From Streptococcus infantarius subsp. infantarius ATCC BAA-102 (GTDB lineage: Bacteria; Bacillota; Bacilli; Lactobacillales; Streptococcaceae): 64,000 nt of DNA. Below the pieces are notes generated by a model. It was given only the letters and a program-made list of their open reading frames with translations. It ran no database searches and was not told the DNA's origin. A program made the position numbers and the translations under genes. Below, in pieces: positions 17,711 through 27,928 of the stretch; positions within the stretch are counted from its first letter, which is position 1; each line of letters starts with the position of its first letter. The stretch covers positions 18,856 through 82,855 of the forward strand of contig NZ_DS572684.1 in the NCBI RefSeq assembly GCF_000154985.1, given 5' to 3'.

Positions 17711-19575
17711 GCGATTTTATCGTAGAACACTTAACGAAATCCGTTGGTGACAAGACAGTATTTAGTGATATTTCCTTTATTATTCATGATTTTGATCGTA
17801 TCGGGATTATTGGGGTTAACGGAACTGGTAAGACAACCCTTTTAGATGTTATTTCGGGACGTCTTGGTTTTGATGGTGATGTGTCGCCGTTTTCAGCTAA
17901 GAATGGATATAAAATTGCCTATTTGACGCAAGAACCTGAATTCGATGATAACAAAACGATTTTGGATACAGTTTTGTCATCGGATTTGCGTGAAATGACT
18001 TTGATTAAGACTTATGAAACTTTGATGGCTAATTATGATGAAGCCAATCAAGATAAGCTTGAAAAAGTTATAGCAGAAATGGATTCGCTTGACGCTTGGG
18101 CTATCGAGAGCGAAGTGAAGACAGTTTTAACAAAACTAGGTCTAGAAGATTTGTCACAAAAAGTTGGTGACTTGTCTGGTGGGCTTCGTCGTCGTGTTCA
18201 GTTAGCGCAAGTTTTGTTGAATGATGCTGATTTGCTTCTGTTGGACGAACCGACTAACCATTTGGACATTGATACCATCGCTTGGTTGACGAATTACTTG
18301 AAAACTTCTAAAAAGACAGTTCTCTTCATCACCCACGACCGTTATTTCTTAGATAATGTCGCAACCCGTATCTTTGAGTTGGCTAATAGTCAATTGACAG
18401 AATACCAAGGAAATTATCAGGATTGTGTGCGTTTGCGTGCGGAGCAAGATGAGCGTGATGCGGCTACGCTTCATAAAAAGAAACAACTTTATAAGCAAGA
18501 GTTGGCTTGGATGCGTACGCAACCACAAGCGCGTGCGACAAAACAACAAGCGCGTATCAATCGTTTCAATGATTTGAAAGCTGATTTGTCTGGAACGACT
18601 CAATCAACAGAGCTGGAAATCAATTTTGAAACAAGTCGTATCGGGAAAAAAGTAATTAATTTTGAAAATGTGTCTTTTGCTTTTCCGGATAAACAAATTT
18701 TGACTGACTTTAACCTTTTGGTGCAAAATAAAGACCGCATTGGTATCGTTGGTGATAATGGTGTCGGAAAATCTACGCTTCTTAATTTGATTAATGGTGA
18801 TTTGCAACCAATAAGCGGAAAACTTGAAATTGGTGAAACAGTTCGCATTGGTTACTTTTCACAGTTGCCAAAAGACATGGACGAAGACAAACGTGTCATC
18901 AATTATTTGCAAGAAGTAGCAGATGAAGTTAAGACAAGTGTCGGAACAACAAGTGTGACGGATTTGTTAGAACAATTCCTTTTCCCACGTTCGACTCATG
19001 GAACATTGATTTCAAAATTATCTGGTGGTGAGAAAAAACGTCTTTACCTTTTGAAGATTTTGATTGAAAAACCAAACGTTCTGCTTCTTGACGAACCAAC
19101 CAATGACCTTGATATCGCAACTTTAACAGTTCTTGAAAGTTTCTTACAAACTTTCCAAGGCCCCGTTATCACTGTTAGTCACGACCGTTATTTTCTTGAC
19201 AAAGTGGCTAATAAAATTTTAGCTTTTGAAAATGGTCATGTGCGAGAATTTTTTGGTAACTACACCGATTATCTTGATGAAAAAGCATTTGAAGAAAATG
19301 CGGTAGTTCAAGTTAAGAAAGAAGCACAACAAAAGACAGAAAAAGAGAAAACGAAGAAAAAACGTATGTCTTACTTTGAAAAACAAGAGTGGGAAGTCAT
19401 CGAAGATGAAATCGCCAAGCTTGAAGAAGACATCGAATCTATCGAAGCTCAAATGCAAGAAAATGCCAGCGATTATGGCAAACTAGCTGAGCTTCAACGT
19501 TCATTGGATGAAGCCAATGAAAACTTACTTGAAAAATACGAAAGATATGAATACCTAAGTGACTTAGCAGAATAA
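17707..19575 (+). CDS. ABC-F family ATPase (Uup/YfmR-like)
   Basis: This 622-residue soluble protein has two ABC domains: Walker [10 protein letters not shown] and GDNGVGKST, signatures [11 protein letters not shown] and [11 protein letters not shown], and Walker [13 protein letters not shown] and [12 protein letters not shown]. There are no membrane segments. A charged linker with arm and a C-terminal coiled coil (about 530-620) match the Uup/YfmR branch, which acts on stalled ribosomes. It overlaps cca by 4 bp. The ABC exporter pair starts 41 bp downstream and could be transcribed with it. Confidence 0.87.
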   Translation: MSDFIVEHLTKSVGDKTVFSDISFIIHDFDRIGIIGVNGTGKTTLLDVISGRLGFDGDVSPFSAKNGYKIAYLTQEPEFDDNKTILDTVLSSDLREMTLIKTYETLMANYDEANQDKLEKVIAEMDSLDAWAIESEVKTVLTKLGLEDLSQKVGDLSGGLRRRVQLAQVLLNDADLLLLDEPTNHLDIDTIAWLTNYLKTSKKTVLFITHDRYFLDNVATRIFELANSQLTEYQGNYQDCVRLRAEQDERDAATLHKKKQLYKQELAWMRTQPQARATKQQARINRFNDLKADLSGTTQSTELEINFETSRIGKKVINFENVSFAFPDKQILTDFNLLVQNKDRIGIVGDNGVGKSTLLNLINGDLQPISGKLEIGETVRIGYFSQLPKDMDEDKRVINYLQEVADEVKTSVGTTSVTDLLEQFLFPRSTHGTLISKLSGGEKKRLYLLKILIEKPNVLLLDEPTNDLDIATLTVLESFLQTFQGPVITVSHDRYFLDKVANKILAFENGHVREFFGNYTDYLDEKAFEENAVVQVKKEAQQKTEKEKTKKKRMSYFEKQEWEVIEDEIAKLEEDIESIEAQMQENASDYGKLAELQRSLDEANENLLEKYERYEYLSDLAE

Positions 19576-19616
19576 GCAAGGTCACTTCTTTCATATAAAC
19601 ATTAGAAAGGAAGACT

Positions 19617-21356
19617 ATGAAACTCATTTGGACTTATTTGAAAAGATATCCCAAATGGCTAGTTCTCGATGTTATTGGGGCGCTTACCTTTGTAGTGGTT
19701 AACTTAGGCTTACCAACAGCTCTTGCTCGAATGATTGACCAAGGGGTTACAGTTGGAAATAAGGATAAGGTTTATTTCTGGGCACTGGTTATGCTGGTTG
19801 TCATCATCTTGGGGATGATCGGACGTGTGATTCTTGCTTATGCAGCAGGAAAAATTACCACAAACATGATTAAGGATATGCGTAATGACATGTATGATAA
19901 GTTACAGCAATATTCACATCAAGAATATGAACAAATCGGTGTGTCTTCCTTGGTAACACGGATGACCAGTGATGCTTTTATCTTGATGCAGTTTGCTGAG
20001 CAGACGTTACGTATGGGAGTCATTACACCTTTGATGATGATTTCTAGTGTGGTGATGATTTTAGTAACCAGTCCAACACTTGCTTGGATTGTAGCAGTTG
20101 CTATTCCATTTTTGGTTCTGGTTGTTTACTATGTGGCAACTCGTACGCGTCCTTTATCAGAAAAACAACAATCAACTCTTGATAAAATCAACCAATATGT
20201 TCGTGAAAATTTAACTGGTTTACGTGTCATTCGTGCTTTTGCGAGAGAAGATTTTCAAGAACAGCGTTTTGGTAGCAAAAACGATGAATATAAAGACTTA
20301 TCAAGCCGCTTATTTATTTTAACTGGTTTGACTGAACCACTCTTTGTTCTAATCATTATTTCAATGATTGTTGCTATTGTTTGGTTTGCTTTGAACCCAT
20401 TGGCACATGGTGAGTTACAAATCGGTAACTTGGTAGCCTTTATTGAATATAGTTTCCACGCCTTATTCTCATTTCTTTTGTTTGCCAATTTCTTTACCAT
20501 GTATCCTCGTATGGTGGTTTCAAGCGAACGTATTTCGGAAGTTATGGCGATGCCAATTTCCATTGACCCTAATGATGATGGTGTGACTGAGACAGCTACA
20601 AAAGGTTATTTGGAATTTGACAAGGTAACCTTTGCTTACCCAGGTGAAACGGAAAGCCCAGTATTAAAAGACATTTCCTTTAAGGCAAAACCTGGTGAAA
20701 CCATTGCCTTTATCGGGTCTACGGGTTCTGGTAAGTCATCACTGGTTAACTTGATTCCACGTTTTTATGACGTGACGCTTGGTAAGATTTTGGTTGATGG
20801 CGTTGATGTTAGGGATTATCAACTGAAAGCACTTCGTCAAAAGATTGGCTTTATTCCGCAAAAAGCTCTGCTATTTACAGGAACCATCGAAGAAAACTTG
20901 AAGTATGGTAAGTCTGATGCGACAAGTGAGGAATTGCAAGCGGCAGCTGATATCGCACAAGCTAAAGAATTTATCGAAAGTCGTGATGAGCGCTATCAAA
21001 CACATTTGGCTGAAGGCGGAAGTAATTTGTCTGGTGGGCAAAAGCAACGTTTGTCAATTGCGCGTGCAGTGGTTAAGAAACCAGACATCTATATCTTTGA
21101 TGATTCTTTCTCAGCGCTTGATTATAAGACAGATGCTCAGTTGCGTGCTCGATTGAAAGAAGTGACGCAAGAAGCGACTGTTTTGATTGTGGCGCAACGT
21201 GTGGGAACTATCATGGATGCCGATCAAATCATTGTGCTTGATAAAGGTGAAATTGTTGGGCGCGGCACACATGATGAACTGATGCAATCAAATGACATCT
21301 ATCGTGAAATTGCCAACTCACAATTGAACAAAGCAGAAGAAATGAAAGGAGAATAA
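19617..21356 (+). CDS. Heterodimeric ABC exporter, subunit with degenerate Walker B
   Basis: This 579-residue half-transporter has an N-terminal six-helix domain (about 1-310) followed by an ATPase domain. Walker A is GSTGSGKSS and the signature is consensus LSGGQKQRL. The residue after Walker B Asp is Asp instead of the catalytic Glu (IFDDSFSALD), and the switch His is Gln (IVAQRVGT). With its partner it should form one consensus and one degenerate ATP site, like LmrCD or PatAB. The substrate is unknown. It is followed by the partner after 2 bp. Confidence 0.87.
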   Translation: MKLIWTYLKRYPKWLVLDVIGALTFVVVNLGLPTALARMIDQGVTVGNKDKVYFWALVMLVVIILGMIGRVILAYAAGKITTNMIKDMRNDMYDKLQQYSHQEYEQIGVSSLVTRMTSDAFILMQFAEQTLRMGVITPLMMISSVVMILVTSPTLAWIVAVAIPFLVLVVYYVATRTRPLSEKQQSTLDKINQYVRENLTGLRVIRAFAREDFQEQRFGSKNDEYKDLSSRLFILTGLTEPLFVLIIISMIVAIVWFALNPLAHGELQIGNLVAFIEYSFHALFSFLLFANFFTMYPRMVVSSERISEVMAMPISIDPNDDGVTETATKGYLEFDKVTFAYPGETESPVLKDISFKAKPGETIAFIGSTGSGKSSLVNLIPRFYDVTLGKILVDGVDVRDYQLKALRQKIGFIPQKALLFTGTIEENLKYGKSDATSEELQAAADIAQAKEFIESRDERYQTHLAEGGSNLSGGQKQRLSIARAVVKKPDIYIFDDSFSALDYKTDAQLRARLKEVTQEATVLIVAQRVGTIMDADQIIVLDKGEIVGRGTHDELMQSNDIYREIANSQLNKAEEMKGE

Positions 21357-21358
21357 GA

Positions 21359-23128
21359 ATGTCCAAACGAAATGTTTTTCTACGTTTATGGGATTATCTC
21401 CGACAATATAAAGGTGCACTTTTCTTAGCTGTTTTTCTAAAAATCTTTAGTAGTGTCATGAGTGTACTTGAGCCATTTGTGCTTGGTCTTGCTATCACAG
21501 AATTGACATCAAATCTTTTGGATATGGCTAACGGTGTGGCTGGAGCACACATTAATATTTCTTACATTGCCATTATTTTGGTGCTCTACTTTGTCCGAGG
21601 TATGGGGTATGAGCTAAGTAGTTATGGTTCAAACTTTTTCATTACCAAAGCGGTGCAAAAGAGCATTCATGATTTACGTCATGATTTAAGTGAAAAAATT
21701 AATAAGATTCCAGTTTCTTATTTTGATAGTCAACAATTTGGTAATGTTTTGGGACGTTTTACGTCAGATGTGGAAACAGTATCAAATGCTCTTCAACAAA
21801 GTTTCCTTCGAATCATTGAAGCTTTCACAACGATTACTTTAGTTATTTGCATGGTGCTTTATCTTAATTGGCATCTTGCCTTGGTTGTCATTGCCATTAT
21901 TCCAATCACTTACTTCAGTGCTAAATTTATCTTGGGCAAATCACAACCTTACTTTAAGGAACAAGCTGACGCTCTTGGGGATATGAATGGTTTTGTTCAG
22001 GAAAATCTATCTGGTTTTAATGTCATTAAACTTTATGGTCGTGAAGACATTTCTAGCCAAGAGTTCCGTGAGATTACTCAGAATTTACAAGAAGTTGGCT
22101 TTAAAGCTAGTTTCATTTCCGGGATTATGATGCCAGTTTTAAGTGCGATTTCGGATATGGCTTACCTGATTATTGCGGTTTTGGGTGCTTTACAAGTTCT
22201 TTCAGGTCAACTGACTGTTGGTAATATGCAAGCTTTTGTTCAATATGTATGGCAAGTGAGTCAACCGGTTCAAACTATTACTCAATTGGCTAGTGTGCTT
22301 CAAAGTGCTAAATCATCACTTGACCGTATTTTTGAAGTTCTTGATGAGCCAGAAGAAGCAGCACAAGTAACTGAAAAACTAGAACATGACCTGTCTGGTC
22401 AAGTAACCTTTGAAAATGTATCCTTCCAATATGTTGCTGATAAACCATTGATTCGTAACTTTAACTTAGAGGTTAAACCTGGTGAAATGGTTGCCATTGT
22501 TGGACCAACCGGTGCTGGTAAGACAACGCTAATTAATCTTTTGATGCGATTTTACGATGTAACGGATGGTTGCATTAAGGTCGATGGTCACGATATTCGT
22601 AATTTGTCACGCCAAGATTATCGCAAACAATTTGGAATGGTCTTACAAGATGCTTGGCTTTATGAAGCAAGTATCAAAGAAAACCTTCGTTTTGGGAATT
22701 TGAATGCGACAGATGAGGAAATTGTGGCAGCAGCAAAAGCTGCTAATGTTGATCACTTTATCCGCACTCTTCCAGGCGGCTACAACATGGAAATGAACCA
22801 AGAATCAAGCAATGTCTCACTTGGTCAAAAACAACTCTTGACCATTGCGCGTGCTTTGTTAGCTGATCCTAAGATCTTGATTTTGGATGAAGCAACTTCA
22901 TCTGTAGATACGCGTCTTGAGTTATTGATTCAAAAAGCTATGGAAAAATTGATGGAAGGTCGCACAAGCTTTGTGATTGCTCACCGTCTATCAACCATTC
23001 AAGATGCTGATAAAATCTTGGTGCTTAACAATGGTCAGATTGTTGAGCAAGGAAACCATGAAAGCCTTCTAGCCGCTAAAGGTTTCTATTACGATTTATA
23101 TAATAGTCAATTTGCTAAAAACAATTAG
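21359..23128 (+). CDS. Heterodimeric ABC exporter, catalytic partner subunit
   Basis: This 589-residue half-transporter has six predicted helices and an ATPase domain with Walker A GPTGAGKTT, an intact Walker B with catalytic Glu (LILDEATSSVD) and switch His (VIAHRLST). Its signature is degenerate (VSLGQKQLL). It complements the preceding subunit, so the pair has a single competent hydrolysis site. The drug or lipid substrate cannot be told from sequence. A very similar pair is encoded at 27929-31505. Confidence 0.87.
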   Translation: MSKRNVFLRLWDYLRQYKGALFLAVFLKIFSSVMSVLEPFVLGLAITELTSNLLDMANGVAGAHINISYIAIILVLYFVRGMGYELSSYGSNFFITKAVQKSIHDLRHDLSEKINKIPVSYFDSQQFGNVLGRFTSDVETVSNALQQSFLRIIEAFTTITLVICMVLYLNWHLALVVIAIIPITYFSAKFILGKSQPYFKEQADALGDMNGFVQENLSGFNVIKLYGREDISSQEFREITQNLQEVGFKASFISGIMMPVLSAISDMAYLIIAVLGALQVLSGQLTVGNMQAFVQYVWQVSQPVQTITQLASVLQSAKSSLDRIFEVLDEPEEAAQVTEKLEHDLSGQVTFENVSFQYVADKPLIRNFNLEVKPGEMVAIVGPTGAGKTTLINLLMRFYDVTDGCIKVDGHDIRNLSRQDYRKQFGMVLQDAWLYEASIKENLRFGNLNATDEEIVAAAKAANVDHFIRTLPGGYNMEMNQESSNVSLGQKQLLTIARALLADPKILILDEATSSVDTRLELLIQKAMEKLMEGRTSFVIAHRLSTIQDADKILVLNNGQIVEQGNHESLLAAKGFYYDLYNSQFAKNN

Positions 23129-23131
23129 CCA

Positions 23132-23160
23132 TTGAATATCTTTCATAAAGATGATATGAT
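23132..23160 (+). promoter_or_regulatory. Promoter of the queC leader RNA
   Basis: TTGAAT at 23132-23137 and TATGAT at 23155-23160 (with TG one base upstream) are separated by 17 bp. Transcription would begin near 23167, ten bases before the aptamer stem. Confidence 0.65.
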
Positions 23161-23176
23161 TATTAAGTAATAATAA

Positions 23177-23264
23177 CGATGTTTGGGAAAAGCCATCGCT
23201 AAAAAAAACCAGCCTAATGACTGAAATTAGCGCCCCTGTGGATTCCCATAGGGACTTTTTCTTT
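23177..23264 (+). promoter_or_regulatory. preQ1-I-like riboswitch with intrinsic terminator
   Basis: The aptamer is a 5-bp stem CGATG/CATCG (23177-23181, 23194-23198) with a 12-nt loop that ends in C23193, the position that pairs with preQ1 in this class. It is followed by an A-rich tail with CCA (23209-23211) able to pair with loop TGG. A terminator hairpin CCCTGTGG-ATTC-CCATAGGG and T run lie at 23234-23264. Loop bases 23184-23189 are also complementary to 23243-23248, a plausible antiterminator. It precedes queC, as the class usually does, and would act as an off switch. Confidence 0.65.
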
Positions 23265-23294
23265 GCCCAGATATCTTAGAAAAGAGATATTGAA

Positions 23295-23945
23295 ATGAAA
23301 CGTCAATCAGCACTTGTCGTCTTTAGTGGCGGACAAGATTCCACAACTTGCCTATTTTGGGCTTTAGAGCATTATGAACATGTCGAAACAGTGACTTTTA
23401 ATTATGGTCAACGTCACAGTCTTGAAATCGAAGTTGCCAAACATATTGCTGCTGAGCAAGGTGTTAAAAATCACTTGCTTGATATGTCATTGCTAGGGCA
23501 ATTAACTGAAAATGCATTGACACGTGATATTGAGATTGAAAATCCTGATGATGATTTGCCAAATACTTTTGTTGATGGACGCAATCATTTGTTCTTATCA
23601 TTTGCTGCGGTGCTAGCCAAACGTCTTGGTATTACAGATATTATTACTGGGGTGTGTGAAACAGACTTCTCAGGATATCCTGATTGTCGGGACGCTTTTG
23701 TCAAATCACTAAATGTCACTTTAAATCTTGCTATGAATTACAATTTTGTGATTCATACACCATTGATGTGGCTTGATAAGTCTGAAACTTGGGAGTTGGC
23801 CGATCAACTTGGAAAATTTGATTATGTTCGTGAAAATACTTTTACTTGCTATAATGGCATTAAAGGCAGCGGTTGTGGAGAGTGTCCTGCTTGTAAACTT
23901 CGTCAAGCTGGTCTGGAAAAATATTTAGCTAGAAGAGGGAAATAA
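23295..23945 (+). CDS. queC: 7-cyano-7-deazaguanine (preQ0) synthase QueC
   Basis: This 216-residue enzyme converts 7-carboxy-7-deazaguanine to preQ0 using ammonia and ATP, for queuosine in tRNA. It has the PP-loop [10 protein letters not shown] at the N-terminus and C-terminal zinc cysteines in [16 protein letters not shown] 23295 follows AAGAGAT. A preQ1-I-like leader precedes it. Only a queF fragment follows in place of queD-queE-queF, so the product may no longer be used by a local pathway. Confidence 0.94.
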   Translation: MKRQSALVVFSGGQDSTTCLFWALEHYEHVETVTFNYGQRHSLEIEVAKHIAAEQGVKNHLLDMSLLGQLTENALTRDIEIENPDDDLPNTFVDGRNHLFLSFAAVLAKRLGITDIITGVCETDFSGYPDCRDAFVKSLNVTLNLAMNYNFVIHTPLMWLDKSETWELADQLGKFDYVRENTFTCYNGIKGSGCGECPACKLRQAGLEKYLARRGK

Positions 23946-24146
23946 TGTTTTCAGTACCAAGGTAAAGACATGATTGATTTACTTCAACCACGTTATCTTG
24001 AGGTTTGGGGAAAATTCACTCCACGTGGTGGCTTGTCAATTGATCCGTATTTTAACTACGGAAAACCTGGTACCAAGTATGAAAAAATGGCAGATTATCG
24101 TTTGATGAACCATGACTTGTATCCAGAAAACATTGATAATCGTTAA
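23946..24146 (+). pseudogene. queF: queF remnant (C-terminal part of preQ0 reductase)
   Basis: Reading from the base after the queC stop gives about 66 residues ending in TAA at 24144-24146, including [18 protein letters not shown] and [15 protein letters not shown]. These are the conserved C-terminal blocks of QueF, the NADPH-dependent preQ0 reductase. The N-terminal two thirds, including the catalytic Cys region, are absent. The first available ATG is at 23970 and lacks a ribosome site. The simplest explanation is a deletion joining queC directly to the end of queF. Confidence 0.87.
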
Positions 24147-24151
24147 AAAAT

Positions 24152-24178
24152 AACCCTCGGATTTTTCCGAGGGTTTTG
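24152..24178. terminator. Bidirectional terminator between queF remnant and DUF308 gene
   Basis: ACCCTCGGA and TCCGAGGGT form a perfect 9-bp stem around TTTT, flanked by A-rich and T-rich runs, so it can serve both converging units. Confidence 0.85.
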
Positions 24179-24182
24179 TTGA

Positions 24183-24680
24183 TTATAATTTAAATGAAAA
24201 ACTAATACCAGAAACGCCGACAGTCATTAGAAGAAGACCAGCCAAACGACCGATAAAAATAGCTGACAAAGTTGGATTAAATAGGAGGAATAATCCCAGA
24301 AGAATGGCGAGAACTGCTGAACTTAAGAAACGATTGGCATCAAAGAATCCAGCTTTTTTCATTTGAAAACCACCAATCAAACGTAAGATACCACTAATTA
24401 AAATCCAATAAGCAGCGATGGTCATGACTGCACTTGATAGAGACATAACTGAGCTTGATAGCAGGATGATTCCAAAAACAATGGACAAAATACCTTGTAG
24501 CAAGTACCAAAGTGAACGATTAACTCTACTTGAATACATAAAGAGGCTTGTGAAGCCAGACAAGAAAATAATAATGGCGATAATCCAACCAATCATGGCT
24601 GTAGTCGTGAAGGGATGAATAAAGAGAAAAAGTCCGATAAGTAGGGCGATAATCCCTGACCAAAGTGATAAACCTTTCAT
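24183..24680 (-). CDS. DUF308 (HdeD-like) membrane protein
   Basis: This 165-residue protein has about six membrane segments and repeated LLGLFLLFNP / LLIGLFLFIHP phrases typical of the HdeD/DUF308 family. In enterobacteria HdeD is linked to acid resistance, but the function in Gram-positives is not known. The RBS on the minus strand is GGAGG just before the ATG. It is transcribed alone and diverges from gdhA. Confidence 0.78.
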   Translation of the reverse strand: MKGLSLWSGIIALLIGLFLFIHPFTTTAMIGWIIAIIIFLSGFTSLFMYSSRVNRSLWYLLQGILSIVFGIILLSSSVMSLSSAVMTIAAYWILISGILRLIGGFQMKKAGFFDANRFLSSAVLAILLGLFLLFNPTLSAIFIGRLAGLLLMTVGVSGISFSFKL

Positions 24681-24786
24681 AATGTTACCTCCTATATTGT
24701 CACCTTAATCATACCACAAATCATGAAAAAAAGATTGTTAGAAGTTATAGCTTAAAGAGTTAGAAAAAAAACTAAGTGACATAAGA

Positions 24787-24803
24787 TGTAACGTTTTATA
24801 ACA
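24787..24803 (+). promoter_or_regulatory. Upstream GlnR box of gdhA
   Basis: TGTAA-CGTTTTA-TAACA fits the GlnR/TnrA consensus TGTNA-N7-TNACA exactly. It lies about 40 bp upstream of the -35 hexamer. Confidence 0.7.
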
Positions 24804-24841
24804 TCAAAATGAAAGTTTTTTTAAAAAGATACTGTAAATGC

Positions 24842-24870
24842 TTGACAGAAATATTCAGAAAATTTATAAT
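24842..24870 (+). promoter_or_regulatory. gdhA promoter
   Basis: TTGACA at 24842-24847 and TATAAT at 24865-24870 have a 17-bp spacer: a full consensus sigma-A promoter. Confidence 0.85.
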
Positions 24871-24876
24871 ATTTAA

Positions 24877-26267
<1,391 letters not shown>

Positions 26268-26345
26268 CATATTACCTTAGAACCGTACAGACGGATTCAA
26301 CAAGCCATTTTGTCTTAAATTAATTCTCTAATATCAAATAACCGA

Positions 26346-26374
26346 ATAGAGCTCACCTAGGTGGGCTCTTTTGG
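26346..26374 (+). terminator. Probable terminator after gdhA
   Basis: AGAGCTCACC-TA-GGTGGGCTCT forms a 10-bp stem with a G-T pair followed by TTTT. The T run is short. Confidence 0.65.
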
Positions 26375-26388
26375 TTGCTTGAAAAATT

Positions 26389-26397
26389 TGCTATAAT
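26389..26397 (+). promoter_or_regulatory. Extended -10 promoter for the GNAT/deformylase-like pair
   Basis: TGC-TATAAT lies 26 bp before the start codon of the acetyltransferase gene. Confidence 0.6.
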
Positions 26398-26423
26398 ATT
26401 TCTATCGAAAGAGAGGTCTTCTT

Positions 26424-26933
26424 ATGATTGAAGTGAGAGAAGTAACTGTTAAAGATGCTAAAAATCTGCTTGAATTCTGTAATCAGGTTGGTTCAGAGAT
26501 AGATAATCTTTCTTATGGCAGTGAAGGGATGGGACTTTCTGTTGCTGAGGAAGAGAAAATCTTAGCAAAATTTCAAAATGCCAAGATATGTCATTTTTTA
26601 TTAGCTGAAGAAAATGGCCAAATTTTTGAAACATGCAATTGTAGAAGTTTTCGAAAAAAACGTTTGTCACACCGTGCAGAAATTGGAATTGCAGTTAAAA
26701 AAGCCTATTGGAATAAAGGCATTGGGCGTAAACTCTTAACACGCTTAATTGATCTTAGTCGACAATCAGGTCTTAAAATTCTCTCACTTGAGGTTCGTAC
26801 GGATAATAAGGGAGCTATTCACCTCTATGAAAGTTTAGGTTTTCGTAGGATTAGAACCTTTGAAGGCTTTATGGAAATTGATGGCAAGTCTATCGATTTT
26901 GACATTATGGAATTATTTTTGGAGAAATCATGA
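26424..26933 (+). CDS. GNAT family N-acetyltransferase
   Basis: This 169-residue GNAT enzyme has the acetyl-CoA pyrophosphate loop in AYWNKGIGRKLLTRLI and a C-terminal motif LEVRTDNKGAIHLYESLGF. The acceptor is unknown; the closest resemblance is to RimI-like or ribosomal-protein acetyltransferases. RBS GAGAGG. It overlaps the next gene by 4 bp (ATGA), so the two may be functionally linked in protein N-terminal processing, which is inference. Confidence 0.87.
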   Translation: MIEVREVTVKDAKNLLEFCNQVGSEIDNLSYGSEGMGLSVAEEEKILAKFQNAKICHFLLAEENGQIFETCNCRSFRKKRLSHRAEIGIAVKKAYWNKGIGRKLLTRLIDLSRQSGLKILSLEVRTDNKGAIHLYESLGFRRIRTFEGFMEIDGKSIDFDIMELFLEKS

Positions 26934-27340
26934 TTAAAGAAATTGTAAAAGATACCTTTTTCTTGGCGCAAAAATCGCAAGAAGCTACAAAAGAGGATTT
27001 GTATCTAGCTCAAGATTTGCAGGATACCTTAAATGCGAATCGTGATAATTGCATTGGAATGGCAGCGAATATAATTGGTGTTAAAAAACGCGTGATTATT
27101 GTCAATATGGGCTTGGCAGATTTGGTGATGTTTAATCCAGTTATGACGAACAAATCTCTTCCTTTTGACACTGAAGAGTCTTGTCTATCACTTTTAGGGT
27201 CTCGTCCAACACGACGTTACCAAAAAATCGATGTTACTTTTATGGACAAGAATTGGAATAAACAAAGCTTAACATTAACTGGTTTAGCAGCACAAATCTG
27301 CCAGCATGAACTAGACCACTTAGAAGGTATTATCATCTAG
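26930..27340 (+). CDS. Peptide-deformylase-like protein with altered motif 1
   Basis: This 136-residue protein is a short member of the deformylase family, which removes the N-formyl group from nascent proteins. Motif 2 (ESCLSL) and motif 3 (QHELDHLEG) keep the metal ligands Cys, His, His and the catalytic Glu. Motif 1, normally GxGLAAPQIG, reads IGMAANIIG and lacks the conserved Gln that stabilises the transition state. Pneumococcus also carries a non-essential deformylase paralogue. This copy may be weak or have another substrate. A terminator overlaps its end. Confidence 0.8.
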   Translation: MIKEIVKDTFFLAQKSQEATKEDLYLAQDLQDTLNANRDNCIGMAANIIGVKKRVIIVNMGLADLVMFNPVMTNKSLPFDTEESCLSLLGSRPTRRYQKIDVTFMDKNWNKQSLTLTGLAAQICQHELDHLEGIII

Positions 27341-27370
27341 AAAAGTTGTTAATGCAGCTTTTCTTTTTTT
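27338..27370 (+). terminator. Terminator after the deformylase-like gene
   Basis: AGAAAAGTTG pairs with CAGCTTTTCT (one G-T pair) around a 6-nt loop, followed by a run of T. The stem starts right at the stop codon. Confidence 0.82.
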
Positions 27371-27392
27371 ATTGGTCAAAAAAATAATTTCC

Positions 27393-27436
27393 ATGAGAAC
27401 TTTTTTCTTGACATTAGTTCTCATAAGAACTACAAT
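27393..27436 (+). promoter_or_regulatory. rcrRPQ promoter with MarR-type operator
   Basis: TTGACA (27408-27413) and TACAAT (27431-27436) are spaced by 17 bp. The spacer contains a dyad TAGTTCT-CATA-AGAACTA (27415-27432). A third half site, ATGAGAACT (27393-27401), is the exact inverse of 27416-27424. Binding of RcrR here would block the promoter, as expected for autorepression by a MarR protein. Confidence 0.75.
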
Positions 27437-27484
27437 ATATTTTACAAGAATAAATCTTGAAAATTTTCAGAAAGTGAGGAAAAG

Positions 27485-27925
27485 ATGCGAGACAAAGATC
27501 CCTTTTCACAATTTAGATACTTTATTAATTTGATGGAGAATCGGGTACATGAGCTCGGTGAGCAGCATGGTGTTGAAAATCTCGCTGGTCCGCAGGGTTT
27601 TGCAGTTCTTTATTTACGTGAAAATGAAGACAAGGAAGTTTTCATCAAGGACATTGAACGTAAGCTTAAGATTTCAAAATCTGTGACCAGTAATTTGATT
27701 AAGCGAATGGAGAAGAATGGCTTTATTGAGGTGGTTCCGTCAGAGGTTGATAAGCGTTATAAGCGTGTCGTCTTGACTGAGCTAGGCAAAGCAAAATCCA
27801 AAGACATCGATGCTTTTCATACTGCTATTCATAAACAAATTTTTGATGGTATTAGCCGTGAAGAACTAGAAATTTCTGGTCGTGTCTTTGATCGCATTTT
27901 GAAAAACTTAGAAAACAAGGAGTAA
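27485..27925 (+). CDS. rcrR: MarR-family repressor RcrR
   Basis: This 146-residue winged-helix regulator shows the MarR core DIERKLKISKSVTSNLIKRMEKNGFIE followed by the wing VVPSEVDKRYKRVVLTELGK. It heads the rcrRPQ operon known from S. mutans, where it represses its own operon and links stress tolerance, alarmone metabolism and competence. It precedes rcrP by 3 bp. The promoter carries a palindromic operator. Naming rests on this gene order plus the relPRS genes downstream. Confidence 0.85.
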   Translation: MRDKDPFSQFRYFINLMENRVHELGEQHGVENLAGPQGFAVLYLRENEDKEVFIKDIERKLKISKSVTSNLIKRMEKNGFIEVVPSEVDKRYKRVVLTELGKAKSKDIDAFHTAIHKQIFDGISREELEISGRVFDRILKNLENKE

Positions 27926-27928
27926 CGC

